A stretch of DNA of 64,000 nucleotides from Poindextera sp963719975 (GCA_963719975.1 CAVRED010000008.1:186001-250000); one strand, 5' to 3'; positions 28,605 through 37,309 are shown, numbered from the stretch's first letter. The notes: generated by a model not told the origin, from the sequence alone. A program made the numbers and translations.

Positions 28605-28630
28605 AAGGGCCGCCCTGTCGGGCGGCCCTT
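28605..28630 (-). terminator. Rho-independent terminator after the lipoprotein gene
   Basis: AAGGGCCGCCC (28605-28615) and GGGCGGCCCTT (28620-28630) form a perfect 11-bp stem with a 4-base loop. On the minus strand it is followed by CTTGCGTTT. It lies 30 bp past the stop of the Ala/Ser lipoprotein gene and before mnmC, so it should end the lipoprotein transcript. Confidence 0.75.
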
Positions 28631-28659
28631 CGATCGGCTTTCGAGACGAAAGCGGAAGC

Positions 28660-28906
28660 TTACTGGTTCGCCGGAGCGGAGCTCGCGGCGGCCGAGGCCG
28701 ACATCGCGGCCGAAGAGGCGGCCATGGCGGCGTCAGAGGCGGCCGAAGACGCGGCCGACGGCGGCGGAAGCGGCGGCGCCGGCGTCGGACGCTGCGGATT
28801 CGGCGGCGTTTTGGTCGTTGTTCGCGGCGCCCTTGCAGGCCACGACCGAGAGGGCGGCGACGGCGGCGCCGGCGACGAGGATCTTACGAAGAGCTTCGGA
28901 GGTCAT
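28660..28906 (-). CDS. Small Ala/Ser-rich lipoprotein (frameshifted)
   Basis: About 81 residues starting MTSEALRKILVAGAAVAALSVVAC. The LSVVAC lipobox predicts cleavage and lipidation at the cysteine (residue 24), giving a mature protein that begins CKGAANNDQNAAESAAS and continues almost entirely as Ala, Ser and Asp with Met (DAAMAASSAAMSAS), ending APANQ. The frame changes once near 28770, consistent with an extra base. Composition suggests a long amphipathic helix or extended wall-associated chain, loosely like Lpp-type proteins. No family recognised. A strong terminator follows. Confidence 0.65.
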
Positions 28907-29085
28907 TGTCCCTGGTCCCCTAGAAGGAGGTTGCTGCGCCGATCAGCAAGCCCGTCTCTGCGTGGTCGCCCGTGGGAATCACGGCCGAACGCCAGCAACG
29001 CCTCGCCTGCGCTGCAGCCTGATTATGCCGTCTTGTGCCCCGAGGGCAAGCGCCAACTTCACGACAGCGTGATCAAAGCGACCGA

Positions 29086-29954
29086 TTATCCTTCGGCCGG
29101 GATCGAGCCCAGGGTTTCCTCCAGCTCCAGGAAGCTCGGCTGCGCCGTCGACGGCACGCTGCCGCGCCCGATCTCGACGGAAATCTGCGCCGCGTTGCCG
29201 TGCAGGTGGGCGACCAGCACCGACTGGATGATGCGGTAGAACGACCCCTCTTCGTCCACCACGCTCTTCATCCGCGCCGCCATCGGCCCGACGAGGCCGT
29301 AGGCGAGGAAGACGCCGAGGAAGGTGCCGACGAGCGCGCCGCCGATCATCATGCCGAGGATTTCCGGCGGCTCGGTGATCGCGCCCATGGTGTTTATGAC
29401 GCCCAGCACCGCCGCCACGATGCCCAGCGCCGGCAGCGCATCGGCCATGCTCGACAGCGCGTGGGCCGGGGCCTGCGCCTCGTGATGGTGCTTCTCCAGC
29501 TGCTTTTCCATCGCGTCCTCGACCTGGTGCGGGTCTTCGAGGTTCATCGTCATCATGCGCAGGGTGTCGCAGATGAAGTCGATCGCGAAGTGGTCCTTCA
29601 TCAGGTTGGGATAGCGGTTGAAGATGCTGCTCTCGGTCGGCTTTTCGATGTGGCTCTCGAGCGCGATGACGCCCTTCGACTTCATCGTCTTGGTCAGGAG
29701 GAAGAGCAGGCTGAGCAGGTCGTTGTAGTCCTGCGCCTTCCACTTCGGTCCTTTGAACACCTTGGCGAGCCCGCCCCCGTCGCCTTGATCGTCGCCATCG
29801 AGTTGGAGATCAGGAAGGCGGCGACGCCTGCGCCGAAGATGCACATCAGTTCGTGCGGCAGGGCCTCAAGCACGACGGCGATCTTGCCGCCCGAGATGAT
29901 GAAGCTGCCGAACACCATCGCGAAGAGCAGCACGATGCCGATAATCTGGAACAA
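29086..29954 (-). CDS. motA: Flagellar motor stator protein MotA (frameshifted)
   Basis: The proton-channel stator subunit, about 289 residues with four membrane segments. The first two are in the N-terminal part (MFQIIGIVLLFAMVFGSFII and CIFGAGVAAFLIS) and the last two near the C-terminus (LGIVAAVLGVINTMG and GTFLGVFLAYGLVGPMA). The cytoplasmic loop has GPKWKAQDYNDLLSLLFLLTK and EDAMEKQLEKHHHEA, as in Caulobacter MotA. The frame breaks near 29775 within a run of G; here the sign fits one lost G, unlike the insertions elsewhere. motB is not adjacent, as is usual for Caulobacterales. Likely intact in reality. Confidence 0.93.
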
Positions 29955-30050
29955 GGCTTTGCGGCTCCCCGGGGCCGTTATGGTCGGCGTGAGGGCGGAT
30001 CGTCGGTGTTAATGCTTAATTCGACGGTTTGCGCGGCGCCGCAGCCGGAC

Positions 30051-31274
30051 TCAGTGACCTGGCCGGCCTGGGCGACCAGCAAGCCCGGCCACATGCGGCG
30101 AGAGATAGCCGTCGGCGGGCAAGCCTTTCGAACGCTGCCAGGCGCGGAGCGCGATGCGGGTCTTCAGGCCGATCTGTCCGTCGGCGGGACCCACGTCGTA
30201 TCCCAGCTTGGTCAGAGCGGCCTGGGCGCCGATCCGGTCGGCGATCGAGAGCGGCAGCTCGTGCGGCCAGGGCTGGACGACCCCCGCGCGGCCAGCGATG
30301 CGGTCGGCGAGGAGGCCCGACCCCGAGCGCGTAGGCGATGGCGTTGTTGTACTTTCGGATAATGAAGTGGTTCGGATAGGCGAGGAAGGCTGGGCCTGCG
30401 GCGCCCGCCGGCAGCAACAGCACCGCCTCTGGCGCCCGCTCGCCGAAGGTCGCGCCCAGAATGGGCCGCACGCCCAGCGCCCACCAGGTCGCGACCGGCT
30501 TCGGCAGACCCTCGGAGAGCCCGTAGTCGAAGTTCGCCGGCAGCCGCGCCTCCCGCTGCCAGGCCTCGCCGCGCCGCCAGCCCGACTTCGCCAGGAGGTT
30601 GGCCGCCGACGCGAGCGCGTCCTCCGACGAACCCCAGACATCGGGACGCCCGCCGCCGTGCGCGTCGACCGCGTCGTCGAGGTAGGCTTGCGGCTCCAGC
30701 TGGGTCTGGCCCATCGCGCCCGCCCATGATCCCTTCAGCTGCCCACGGGTGGCCTCGCCGGATGCGATGATCTTGAAGAACGCCAGGATCTGCCCCTCGG
30801 CCCAGTCGCGCCGGCGCCCGGCCGCGGCCAGCGTGGCCAAAGAGCGCAGGACGTCGAAGTCGCCCTGGATCGCGCCGAAGCCCGAACTCGACCGCCCAGA
30901 TGCCAACGAGGATCTCGGCCGGTGCGCCGAAGCGCTGCTCGATGCCGTCGAGCCACGGGGACTGCCGCGCGGCGGCGACGGCCGACCGCGACCCGTTCGT
31001 CCGAAGCCACCGACTGGATGTAGTCGCTGATCGGTCGCGAGAACTCGGGCTGCTGGCCGTCGAGGGCGACAACCCGGGGGTCAAGCGTCACCGTCTTGAA
31101 CTCGCGCTTGAGCAGGTCGCTCGCGACACCCTGCCGGCTGGCGCGCGCGATGAAGTCGGCCTCCCAGGCGTCGAACGCCGCCTGATCGAGCGGCGCGTTC
31201 GCGGCTGCCGCCGAGACGGCGCCGGGGAGGGCGAGGCCGGCGAGGCCGGAGGCGAGAAAGGCGCGTCGGCGCAT
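30051..31274 (-). CDS. Lytic murein transglycosylase, MltB family (frameshifted)
   Basis: A periplasmic enzyme cleaving the MurNAc-GlcNAc bond of peptidoglycan with a 1,6-anhydro product. It begins MRRRAFLASGLAGLALPGAVS, a Tat-like signal with a twin-arginine start. The SLT_2 domain has FGAPAEILVGIWAVEFG (catalytic Glu), GSWAGAMGQTQLEPQAYLDDAVDAHGGGRPD and VGPADGQIGLKTR-type peptidoglycan-binding repeats at the C-terminus. Three single-base insertions (near 30985, 30895 and 30325) move the frame. The stop is taken at 30051 but the end could differ if another shift is present. Confidence 0.87.
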
Positions 31275-31331
31275 GCGCCCTAGGTAGCTGGGCCGGGGCG
31301 GCGCCATCAAGGCCGCGTCTGCCCCTGAAAA

Positions 31332-31360
31332 TTGACTTTCGCGGGGCCGCGACCTATACG
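31332..31360 (+). promoter_or_regulatory. Sigma-70 type promoter of rpmJ
   Basis: TTGACT (31332-31337) and TATACG (31355-31360) are separated by exactly 17 bases, close to the housekeeping consensus. The first base of rpmJ coding lies 43 bp after the -10 element. The lytic transglycosylase gene reads away in the other direction. Confidence 0.7.
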
Positions 31361-31402
31361 GCCGCGCTCCCCACGCGGGCCGTTCCCGAGAGCGCAGGCG
31401 TC

Positions 31403-31528
31403 ATGAAGGTCAGAAGTTCGCTCAAGTCGTTGAAAACGCGCCATCGCGACTGCAAGCTCGTGCGCCGCAAGGGCCGCGTCTACATCATCAACAAGACCAA
31501 CCCGCGGTTTAAGGCCCGTCAGGGCTGA
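31403..31528 (+). CDS. rpmJ: 50S ribosomal protein L36
   Basis: A 41-residue L36 starting MKVRSSLKSLKTRHRDCKLV and ending INKTNPRFKARQG. This is the longer, zinc-independent type: only one cysteine of the four-residue zinc-binding set is present (RDCKLV), as in many alphaproteobacteria. L36 binds 23S rRNA in the large subunit. A strong promoter lies upstream. Too short for many gene finders but unmistakable. Confidence 0.97.
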   Translation: MKVRSSLKSLKTRHRDCKLVRRKGRVYIINKTNPRFKARQG

Positions 31529-31628
31529 ACCTCGCCGACGGGCACGCGAGCGCGTGGCGCTTGGCCGGAAGGGCCTTGCTCGCTAGGCTTGCGCGCGCCC
31601 CAACGCCACTCCGGAAACGATGCTCGCC

Positions 31629-31895
31629 ATGGCCGATGAGTCCGCCGCAGTCGAAACGTTCAGCGGCGCCGCCCAGGGGCGGCTGAAGAGCTTCATCGAG
31701 CGGATCGACCGGCTCGAGGAGGACAAGGCGGCCATCCAGGCGGACCTGAAGGAGGTCTACGACGAAGCCAAGGGCGATGGCTTCGACGCGAAGATCCTCC
31801 GCAAGGTCGTGCGGCTGCGCAAGCAGGACCGCGCCAAGCGCCAGGAAGAAGAGGCGCTGATCGACCTCTACCTGCAAGCGATCGGCGGGCTGTGA
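31629..31895 (+). CDS. gapR: Nucleoid-associated protein GapR (DUF2312)
   Basis: An 88-residue DUF2312 protein. GapR of Caulobacter is an essential-for-fitness nucleoid protein that clamps overtwisted AT-rich DNA ahead of replication and transcription and stimulates topoisomerases. The match is strong: AQGRLKSFIERIDRLEEDKAAI, LKEVYDEAKGDGFDAKILRKVVRLRKQDRAKRQEEEALIDLYL. The start MADESAAVETF at 31629 fits family N-termini; an ATG three codons earlier (31620) with GGAAA upstream is possible. Its TGA overlaps the GTG of the next gene, so translation is coupled. Confidence 0.95.
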   Translation: MADESAAVETFSGAAQGRLKSFIERIDRLEEDKAAIQADLKEVYDEAKGDGFDAKILRKVVRLRKQDRAKRQEEEALIDLYLQAIGGL

Positions 31896-32212
31896 AGCGG
31901 GCGAAGGCCCCCGCCCAGTCGAAACGAGCCGCGCTCCGGGCGCTCGAGCGGGCCAGGCGCGCCGCGGCCGCGACCGGCGCGGACCTGAGCGCCTGGGAGG
32001 GCGAGTTCCTGGGGTCCGTCGAAGAGCGTGTCCGGACCTACGGACGCGCGTTCGCCGACCCGAGCAAGGGGCCGGCCGGCGAGAGCCTGTCGGCCCTGCA
32101 GCAGGCCAAGCTCAAGGAGATCACGCGCAAGGCCAAGGGGGCCGCGCCCCGAAAGCCGCTCGCGGCCAAGAGCGGGTTCCGTCACGGCGCAACCGAGCGG
32201 AGCGAGGCGTGA
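31892..32212 (+). CDS. Small basic protein between gapR and manC
   Basis: A 106-residue Lys/Arg/Ala-rich protein starting at GTG 31892, overlapping the gapR stop by 4 bp, and ending with a TGA that overlaps the manC start (GTGA) by 4 bp. The middle region ALRALERARRAAAATGADLSAWEGEFLGSVEERVRTYGRAFADPSKGPAGESLSALQQAKLKEI is predicted helical; the ends are strongly basic. I do not recognise a family beyond likeness to conserved hypotheticals of the order. Its coupling on both sides implies that it is really translated. A nucleic-acid role is a guess from charge. Confidence 0.75.
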   Translation: MKRAKAPAQSKRAALRALERARRAAAATGADLSAWEGEFLGSVEERVRTYGRAFADPSKGPAGESLSALQQAKLKEITRKAKGAAPRKPLAAKSGFRHGATERSEA

Positions 32213-33282
32213 CGGCCTCCTCGCGCGCGATCTTGCCCGTGATCGTGTGCGGCGGCGCCGGGACCCGGCTGTGGCCGGTCTCGACAGCGGCCGCGCCCAA
32301 GCCGTTCCACAAGCTGTTGGCCGACGAAAGCCTGTTCCAGCAAACGCTCGCCCGTGTCGCTGACCCGGCGGCCGGGTTTCTGCCGCCTGTCGTCGTCTGC
32401 GGGCGCCTGCATCGCGAGCTGGTCGAAGCCCAGCTGCGATCGAGCGGCGTTGCTGCGAGCGCCATCGTGCTCGAGCCCTGCGGGCGCGGCACCGCCCCGA
32501 TCGCAGCGCTCGCGGCGGCCATCGGCCAACGTGCAACACCCGGAGGCGTTGGTGCTGCTCCTCGCCGCCGACCACCTGATCCCGGACGGCGCCGCGTTTC
32601 GCGAGGCGATCCTCCTGGGCGCGGCGGTCGCGGACGAGCGGATCGTCGTTCTCGGCATCGCGCCGACGCGGGCCGAGACGGGGTACGGCTACATCAAACG
32701 AGGCGAGCGGCTGGGCGAGCGCCTCTACGCCGTTGAGCGATTCGTCGAAAAGCCGCCCAAGGCCGACGCCGAGCGCTTTCTCGCTTCGGGCGACTACAGT
32801 TGGAACGCCTCGGCCTTCCTGTTCGCGCCGGGGCTCATGCTGGATGAGATGCGCGCATCGCGGCCGGACATCGCCGAGGCCGCGCTGGCCGCGCTTCCCC
32901 CTACGCCCGGCGCGCTGATCGAGCTGGACGAGGGGCTCTTCCAGCGTTGCCCGGCCGAGGCCATCGACCGGGCGGTGATGGAGCGCACGTCCCGCGCCGC
33001 GGTCGTCCTGTGCGACTTCGCATGGGCCGATGTCGGCGCCTGGGACGAGGTCTGGCGACTGGGCGCCGTCGACGAGCGCAGAGAACGGCCTGCACGGCGA
33101 CGTGCATCGCGGTCGACGCCGCCGGCTGCCTGATCTGGTCGGAGGGGCCGACGATCGCCGCCATCGGCGTGAGCGACCTGATCATCGTGGCGACGACGTC
33201 GGGCGTGTTGGTCGCGCCGCGCTCGCGCGCCCAAGAGGTGCGGGCGTTGGCCGAGAGCCTGGGCACCCGCGAGACGGAGTGA
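32209..33282 (+). CDS. manC: Mannose-1-phosphate guanylyltransferase (frameshifted)
   Basis: Makes GDP-mannose, precursor of GDP-fucose, GDP-rhamnose and surface polysaccharides. The nucleotidyltransferase motif IVCGGAGTRLWPVS is at the N-terminus, followed by PKPFHKL, LLAADHLIPD, ETGYGYIKRG, VERFVEKPPKADAE, GDYSWNASAFLF and the C-terminal CDFAWADVGAWDEVW. The frame changes near 32530, 33075 and 33105, each by an extra base, with homology continuous. The C-terminal PMI domain seen in bifunctional AlgA-type enzymes is absent (about 357 residues). Start GTG overlaps the preceding gene. A phage-like module follows. Confidence 0.9.
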
Positions 33283-33316
33283 CCCGCCCTGTTACCCCCT
33301 TCGAGGCCCCAAACAC

Positions 33317-33715
33317 TTAAGCTGCGCGCGCATTGGGTTCGTTTCGCCAAAACGCGCTACAGCGCGCGGAACGCCTTCTTGCGGCGTGATCGAGCTTTGC
33401 GCTCGTAGCCGTCGATCGGGCTCGGGCCACCGTCAGGATCGCCGCTCTAGGGCGCCTCAGCCGCCGGGCCTCCCAGATCAGGTCCACCAGATCCTTGAGC
33501 CAAATCCATTCGATAGCATCGGTCGGCTGGATTGCTGCGGCGAGCCCAACTTCCAACTGCGCGTAGGCTCTGCCATCCTCGTCGCTGGTGATCGGCGGCG
33601 GACCCAAGAGCGCCCGCACTTCGGGCGGGATCGCGGGCGTGGTGCGGGCCTTGCTGGCCGAAGCGCACGACGATTTGGCGTCCGGCGGCGGGGAGCGGCG
33701 TGGCGGTTTAGTCAC
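33317..33715 (-). CDS. Conserved small protein, unknown function
   Basis: About 132 residues from a GTG at 33715 with AAAGGTC upstream. The core is PPEVRALLGPPPITSDEDGRAYAQLEVGLAAAIQPTDAIEWIWLKDLVDLIWEARRLRR, resembling a family common in alphaproteobacterial mobile regions (typically GEDPAxYDxLLxxV...KPxDxIEEIWVRDVVDLTWEILRLRR). No catalytic residues are obvious. It is the only minus-strand gene of the phage-like segment and lies between manC and the S24-like repressor. Function not known. Confidence 0.68.
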   Translation of the reverse strand: MTKPPRRSPPPDAKSSCASASKARTTPAIPPEVRALLGPPPITSDEDGRAYAQLEVGLAAAIQPTDAIEWIWLKDLVDLIWEARRLRRPRAAILTVARARSTATSAKLDHAARRRSARCSAFWRNEPNARAA

Positions 33716-33955
33716 GAACTGACCTTTGCGGCTGAGGCCCAATGAGCCGCAGCCGAATACCCTGACCATCATAAGGCGTACCGATGCCGGCCGGAAGTCT
33801 CATCGCTACGATGCGCAACATCGATGGGCCATCCGAACGCGCCTATCCGGCTGACGTCAAATTGGGCCGAATGGCGCGAAGCAGGTAGATATGTGCCCCG
33901 CGAGCGGTGCCACACCCTGCGCCTTGGAGGCCCCAACTGCCTGCAATGATCGCCT

Positions 33956-34618
33956 ATGGTTGACGAGGCTCGACGACGCCGGGAGGCATTTGTCCGATGG
34001 CAACGAGCCAACGGCCTAACCGTAGCTGCGATCTGTCGAGCCTCCGGCGTTCCGGAGAGCACGATCCGCAGCTACATAAAAGGCAAAGCCAGCAGCTTGA
34101 AGGGGACCACGCAGGCGTTGATTGCCGATGCCTATGGAGTTTCAACCGCTGATCTATTTGGCGATTCCCAAAGCGATGGCACTCTTGATGTAGTTGGCCG
34201 GATCGGGCCGGGCGGTGACGCGTCATCCGTTCATCGCGACGGCGAGGCTGCGGTGTACCGCGCTGAACTGTATCCCGCGCAGGTCGCACCGGAGGACCTG
34301 GTCGGCTTTGAGATCGACGGATTCTCGATGCCTCCCGCAGGGCCCGGATGGATCATCGTGTTCCGACGCAAGGCGCCACCGCCGGAAAGTCTCGTCGGCA
34401 CCCCCTGCATGGTCAATCTGGACGACGGACGGCGCCTCTTCAGGCGGTTGCGCCGCGGCTATTCCGCCGGGAAATGGAATCTAGAGAGTTGGGACGGCTC
34501 ACCGCTAATCGAAGATGTTGAAGTCCTCGAAGCGCTACCGTTGGTCGCGGTCATACCCCCTCGAGGCACCGGAGGTAGACACGAAACATCGCGATTTCTA
34601 CATACTAAACCGCGATAG
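33956..34618 (+). CDS. XRE/S24-like phage-type repressor, possibly non-cleaving
   Basis: A 220-residue protein of the CI/LexA-like architecture. Residues 10-65 contain a helix-turn-helix (VAAICRASGVPESTIRSYIKG). The C-terminal part has the S24 nucleophile context with Ser124 in EIDGFSMPPAGPGWIIVF, but at the position of the general-base lysine (usually vKRL) it reads LFRRLRRG, that is arginine near 163-164. If the alignment is right, SOS-style self-cleavage is unlikely. Sequence around it is noticeably less GC-rich than its neighbours. It stands directly before the recombination genes on the same strand and may control them. Confidence 0.82.
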   Translation: MVDEARRRREAFVRWQRANGLTVAAICRASGVPESTIRSYIKGKASSLKGTTQALIADAYGVSTADLFGDSQSDGTLDVVGRIGPGGDASSVHRDGEAAVYRAELYPAQVAPEDLVGFEIDGFSMPPAGPGWIIVFRRKAPPPESLVGTPCMVNLDDGRRLFRRLRRGYSAGKWNLESWDGSPLIEDVEVLEALPLVAVIPPRGTGGRHETSRFLHTKPR

Positions 34619-34658
34619 TTCGTGGTAGTGTGGGCCCCGTCATAGTGACGAGGCGAAC

Positions 34659-35159
34659 ATGCAAACCCGGCAGAACACCGACACTCCAACGCCGCTCGTG
34701 CCTACCATGGTCGAGGCGGCGGGGACGGCCGATGGCAACAGCCCTGGTGGCGATCCCGTAGCCGCGCTGGTCCCCGTCGATCTCAATGATGGCTGTGGCC
34801 CAGATAACGGCAACGATGCGCAGCGACTGAGGTCGCTCCGTGAAGCTGCGGGAGAGGTCGAGGGCACCTACTTCTATTCCGTCGACGAGCACGCCCGGCC
34901 CAGCGGCCCGATCACTTGGCCAAACGTCCTGGCCAGCTTGGCGATTTGCTGGCTCGAGGCCGGCCGACCGGCGGACGCTGTGGCGGTCTTCCCGCGCGCC
35001 ATCAGGGAGGTGCGGGATCGGTGCTGGTGCACGATCGATCGCGGGCCGCCAGAAGTCGTCACCCCCGACCGCCGCCCGGACAACCTCGCCTGCGCGTTGC
35101 TCGAGCTCCTCGACGACATGGACCTGCTGGCGAGCGCGCTTGGACTTACCCCGGAGTGA
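34659..35159 (+). CDS. Hypothetical protein of the phage-like module
   Basis: A 166-residue acidic protein of unknown function. The first 60 residues are Pro/Gly/Asp-rich and likely disordered; from about 65 there is a folded helical part (VLASLAICWLEAGRPADAVAVFPRAIREVRDRCW) with a weak tetratricopeptide look, ending LLDDMDLLASALGLTPE. It is 40 bp after the repressor and 13 bp before the Gp157 gene, so it is co-transcribed with the recombination genes. I recognise no family. Confidence 0.65.
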   Translation: MQTRQNTDTPTPLVPTMVEAAGTADGNSPGGDPVAALVPVDLNDGCGPDNGNDAQRLRSLREAAGEVEGTYFYSVDEHARPSGPITWPNVLASLAICWLEAGRPADAVAVFPRAIREVRDRCWCTIDRGPPEVVTPDRRPDNLACALLELLDDMDLLASALGLTPE

Positions 35160-35172
35160 GCGAAGGGATCTC

Positions 35173-35835
35173 ATGACCGATGTAGCGATAACGAAGGATC
35201 CGCCCACGGTCGGGCGAGGCGACCGCGGCAAGTCCGGGCTCGACCCGATCAGGGCGGCTTGCGCCGCCCTGGCGGTGAAGGAGTCGCTTGCCGCGATCGC
35301 CGAGCAGGACGACGAGCTCGTCTTGGACATGGTCGAGGGCGAGACCGATCTGTTCGAGATCATCGACCGGCTCCTGGAGCGGATCACGCTCAACAACGCC
35401 CTGGCCGAGGGCGTCCAGCGACACCTCGACGACGCGAAGGGGCGGAAGGAACGCTTTGAGGCGCGCGTCGCGACCGACAGGGCGCTGATCGAGCAGGCCC
35501 TGGTCATCGCCGGCATCGAGGCCTCGATCCAGCGTCCGATCGCGACGCTCGGCCTTTCAAAGCGGGGCCCCAAGCTGGTCATCGACGAAGAGGCCGACAT
35601 CCCGGCCGACTACTGGAAGCCTGGCGATCCGGTCCTCGACAAGAGGGCGCTGAAAGAAGCCCTCGAGCGCCGCGACGCCCAGATCGCACTCGCCCTCCAG
35701 CTGGCCGAGTCCGCGCACCCGGACGACGACAAGGCTCGCGAGGCGGCGCTCGAACGCGCGCTGGCCAACCTTGGCCCCATCCCCGGCGCCCGGCTCGAGC
35801 AGCCGGCGCCCTCCCTGACCATCCGGATCAAGTAG
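35173..35835 (+). CDS. Siphovirus Gp157 family protein
   Basis: A 220-residue charged helical protein. The central part ITLNNALAEGVQRHLDDAKGRKERFEARVATDRALIEQALVIAG, followed by the beta segment RPIATLGLSKRGPKLVIDEEADIPADYW and KRALKEALE, is the pattern of the siphovirus Gp157 family, found next to single-strand annealing proteins in phages and thought to assist recombination or protect against phage. The ATG at 35173 follows AAGGGAT. Its stop is 2 bp before bet, so they are tightly linked. Confidence 0.85.
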   Translation: MTDVAITKDPPTVGRGDRGKSGLDPIRAACAALAVKESLAAIAEQDDELVLDMVEGETDLFEIIDRLLERITLNNALAEGVQRHLDDAKGRKERFEARVATDRALIEQALVIAGIEASIQRPIATLGLSKRGPKLVIDEEADIPADYWKPGDPVLDKRALKEALERRDAQIALALQLAESAHPDDDKAREAALERALANLGPIPGARLEQPAPSLTIRIK

Positions 35836-35837
35836 CC

Positions 35838-36824
35838 ATGAACGCAGCCGTTCCCTCACGCCTGCCCTCCGCTTTCAGCGCCGCGCAGCTGCAGCTGATC
35901 CGCCGCACCGTCGCGGGCGACTGCAACGATGACGAATTCAACCTCTTCATCAACGTGGCGCGGCTGACCGGCCTCGATCCGTTCCGCAAGCAGGTCCACG
36001 CGCTGGTGTTTCACAAGAAGGACGCGGGCAAGCGGCGCCTGGCGATCATCACCGGCATCGACGGGATGCGGTCGGTGGCCGCCCGATCCCTGCGCTACCG
36101 GCCGGACGAGGACGAACCGCAGTTCGAGTATGACGAGAGCCTCAAAGGGCCGCTCAACCCGCTCGGCTTGGTCAAGGCGAGTCTGAAGATCTACATGCGC
36201 GACGAGGGCGGCGAGACGTGGCGCCCGGTCGCGGGCTTCGCCTATTGGGACGAGTTCGCCCCGATCAAGGATCAGTGGGGCGAAGACGAGGAGACCGGCC
36301 GACGGGCGCCGACCGGCGAACAGAAGCTTGACGGGCAGTGGCCGAAGATGGGCCGCGTCATGCTGGCCAAGTGCGCCGAGGCCCAGGCGCTGCGCAAGGC
36401 GTTCCCGGAAGACCTGTCATCCGTCTACGAGCGGGCCGAACTGGACCAGGCCTTGGTCGAGGACGTCTCGCCCAGCGAGATGGTCGAACAGGCCAACGTG
36501 ACGGAGCGGTTGCGTCTGATCGGCGGCAAGGACGCCATCCTGTTCCAGCTCGCCCCGTCCGCGCCGCTGGCGAACGTCCCTGTGGGCCAGATCGCCGACA
36601 AGACCCTGGAGACGATCCGGGACTATCAGTCTTCGGCTGAGCTGGACTGGTTCGAAAGCATCAACCGCCAGGCGCTGAGGGATTTCTGGGCGCGCTCGCC
36701 CGGCGACGCCCTGGCGCTCAAGAAGGAGCTCGAGACCGCAAGGGCCAAGCTGGAGGGCGCGGTGAAGGACGGAGTGCCGCCCAGCCGTGGGACGACAGCG
36801 GACCCCCTGGGCGTTGCGTCATGA
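35838..36824 (+). CDS. bet: Phage recombination protein Bet (RecT/Redbeta superfamily annealase)
   Basis: A 328-residue single-strand annealing protein. The conserved core covers residues 15-200: AQLQLIRRTVAGDCNDDEFNLFINVARLTGLDPFRKQVHA, ITGIDGMRSVAARS, GFAYWDEFAP and WPKMGRVMLAKCAEAQALRKAFPEDLSSVYE. These proteins pair complementary single strands without ATP in phage recombination. The usual partner exonuclease (RecE, lambda Exo or YqaJ) is missing from the segment. The stop overlaps the next start by 4 bp (ATGA). Intact. Confidence 0.93.
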   Translation: MNAAVPSRLPSAFSAAQLQLIRRTVAGDCNDDEFNLFINVARLTGLDPFRKQVHALVFHKKDAGKRRLAIITGIDGMRSVAARSLRYRPDEDEPQFEYDESLKGPLNPLGLVKASLKIYMRDEGGETWRPVAGFAYWDEFAPIKDQWGEDEETGRRAPTGEQKLDGQWPKMGRVMLAKCAEAQALRKAFPEDLSSVYERAELDQALVEDVSPSEMVEQANVTERLRLIGGKDAILFQLAPSAPLANVPVGQIADKTLETIRDYQSSAELDWFESINRQALRDFWARSPGDALALKKELETARAKLEGAVKDGVPPSRGTTADPLGVAS

Positions 36825-37309
36825 GCTTCACGGCCGAGGAACGGGCCAAGATTGCAGAAGTCGGGCGCATCAAGCGCGCGGCGCGCGAGCGGGCGAAGAA
36901 GGCTCGTCCGGCCCGCGTGACGCCAGTGGTCGCCGGCCAGCGCTCGGCCCACACCCGAGATACGCGCTATCTGCGCTGGCTCCGCGGTCTGCCCTGCATC
37001 GCCTGCCTCATCGAAGGTCCACCGCCGCTCGCGCCGGGCTTCATCGGATTGAATCCTATCGAGGCGGCTCACCAGAAGCACACCGATCTGAAAGGGCCGG
37101 CGCTCGGCAGACGCCCAAGCGACGCGGCGTGCTGTCCGCTCTGCGCATGGCATCACCGGCTTGCGCCGGACGCCTGCGACCCAGCCCAGCGAAGGTTTTG
37201 GGACCGCCTCGGCGTCAATGGAGGCGCCTTCTGCCTTGCGCTCTATTCCGGGTACCGAGGGAACGACGATGGCGTGGCTATCGTCCGAGAATTTGCGAAC
37301 CCTGGCTGA
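36821..37309 (+). CDS. HNH-like zinc protein (DUF968-type)
   Basis: A 162-residue protein with a zinc/HNH-like core: Cys59-x2-Cys62 (LPCIACL), the AAH motif at His84 (PIEAAHQK), and Cys104/Cys105-x2-Cys108 followed by WHHR at 110-113. This is the layout of the DUF968/Ref-Rap group of phage recombination nucleases. The N-terminus is basic (KRAARERAKKARPAR) and may bind DNA. Coupled to bet by a 4-bp overlap. It could be the resolvase or nuclease of the annealing pathway. Confidence 0.78.
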   Translation: MSFTAEERAKIAEVGRIKRAARERAKKARPARVTPVVAGQRSAHTRDTRYLRWLRGLPCIACLIEGPPPLAPGFIGLNPIEAAHQKHTDLKGPALGRRPSDAACCPLCAWHHRLAPDACDPAQRRFWDRLGVNGGAFCLALYSGYRGNDDGVAIVREFANPG

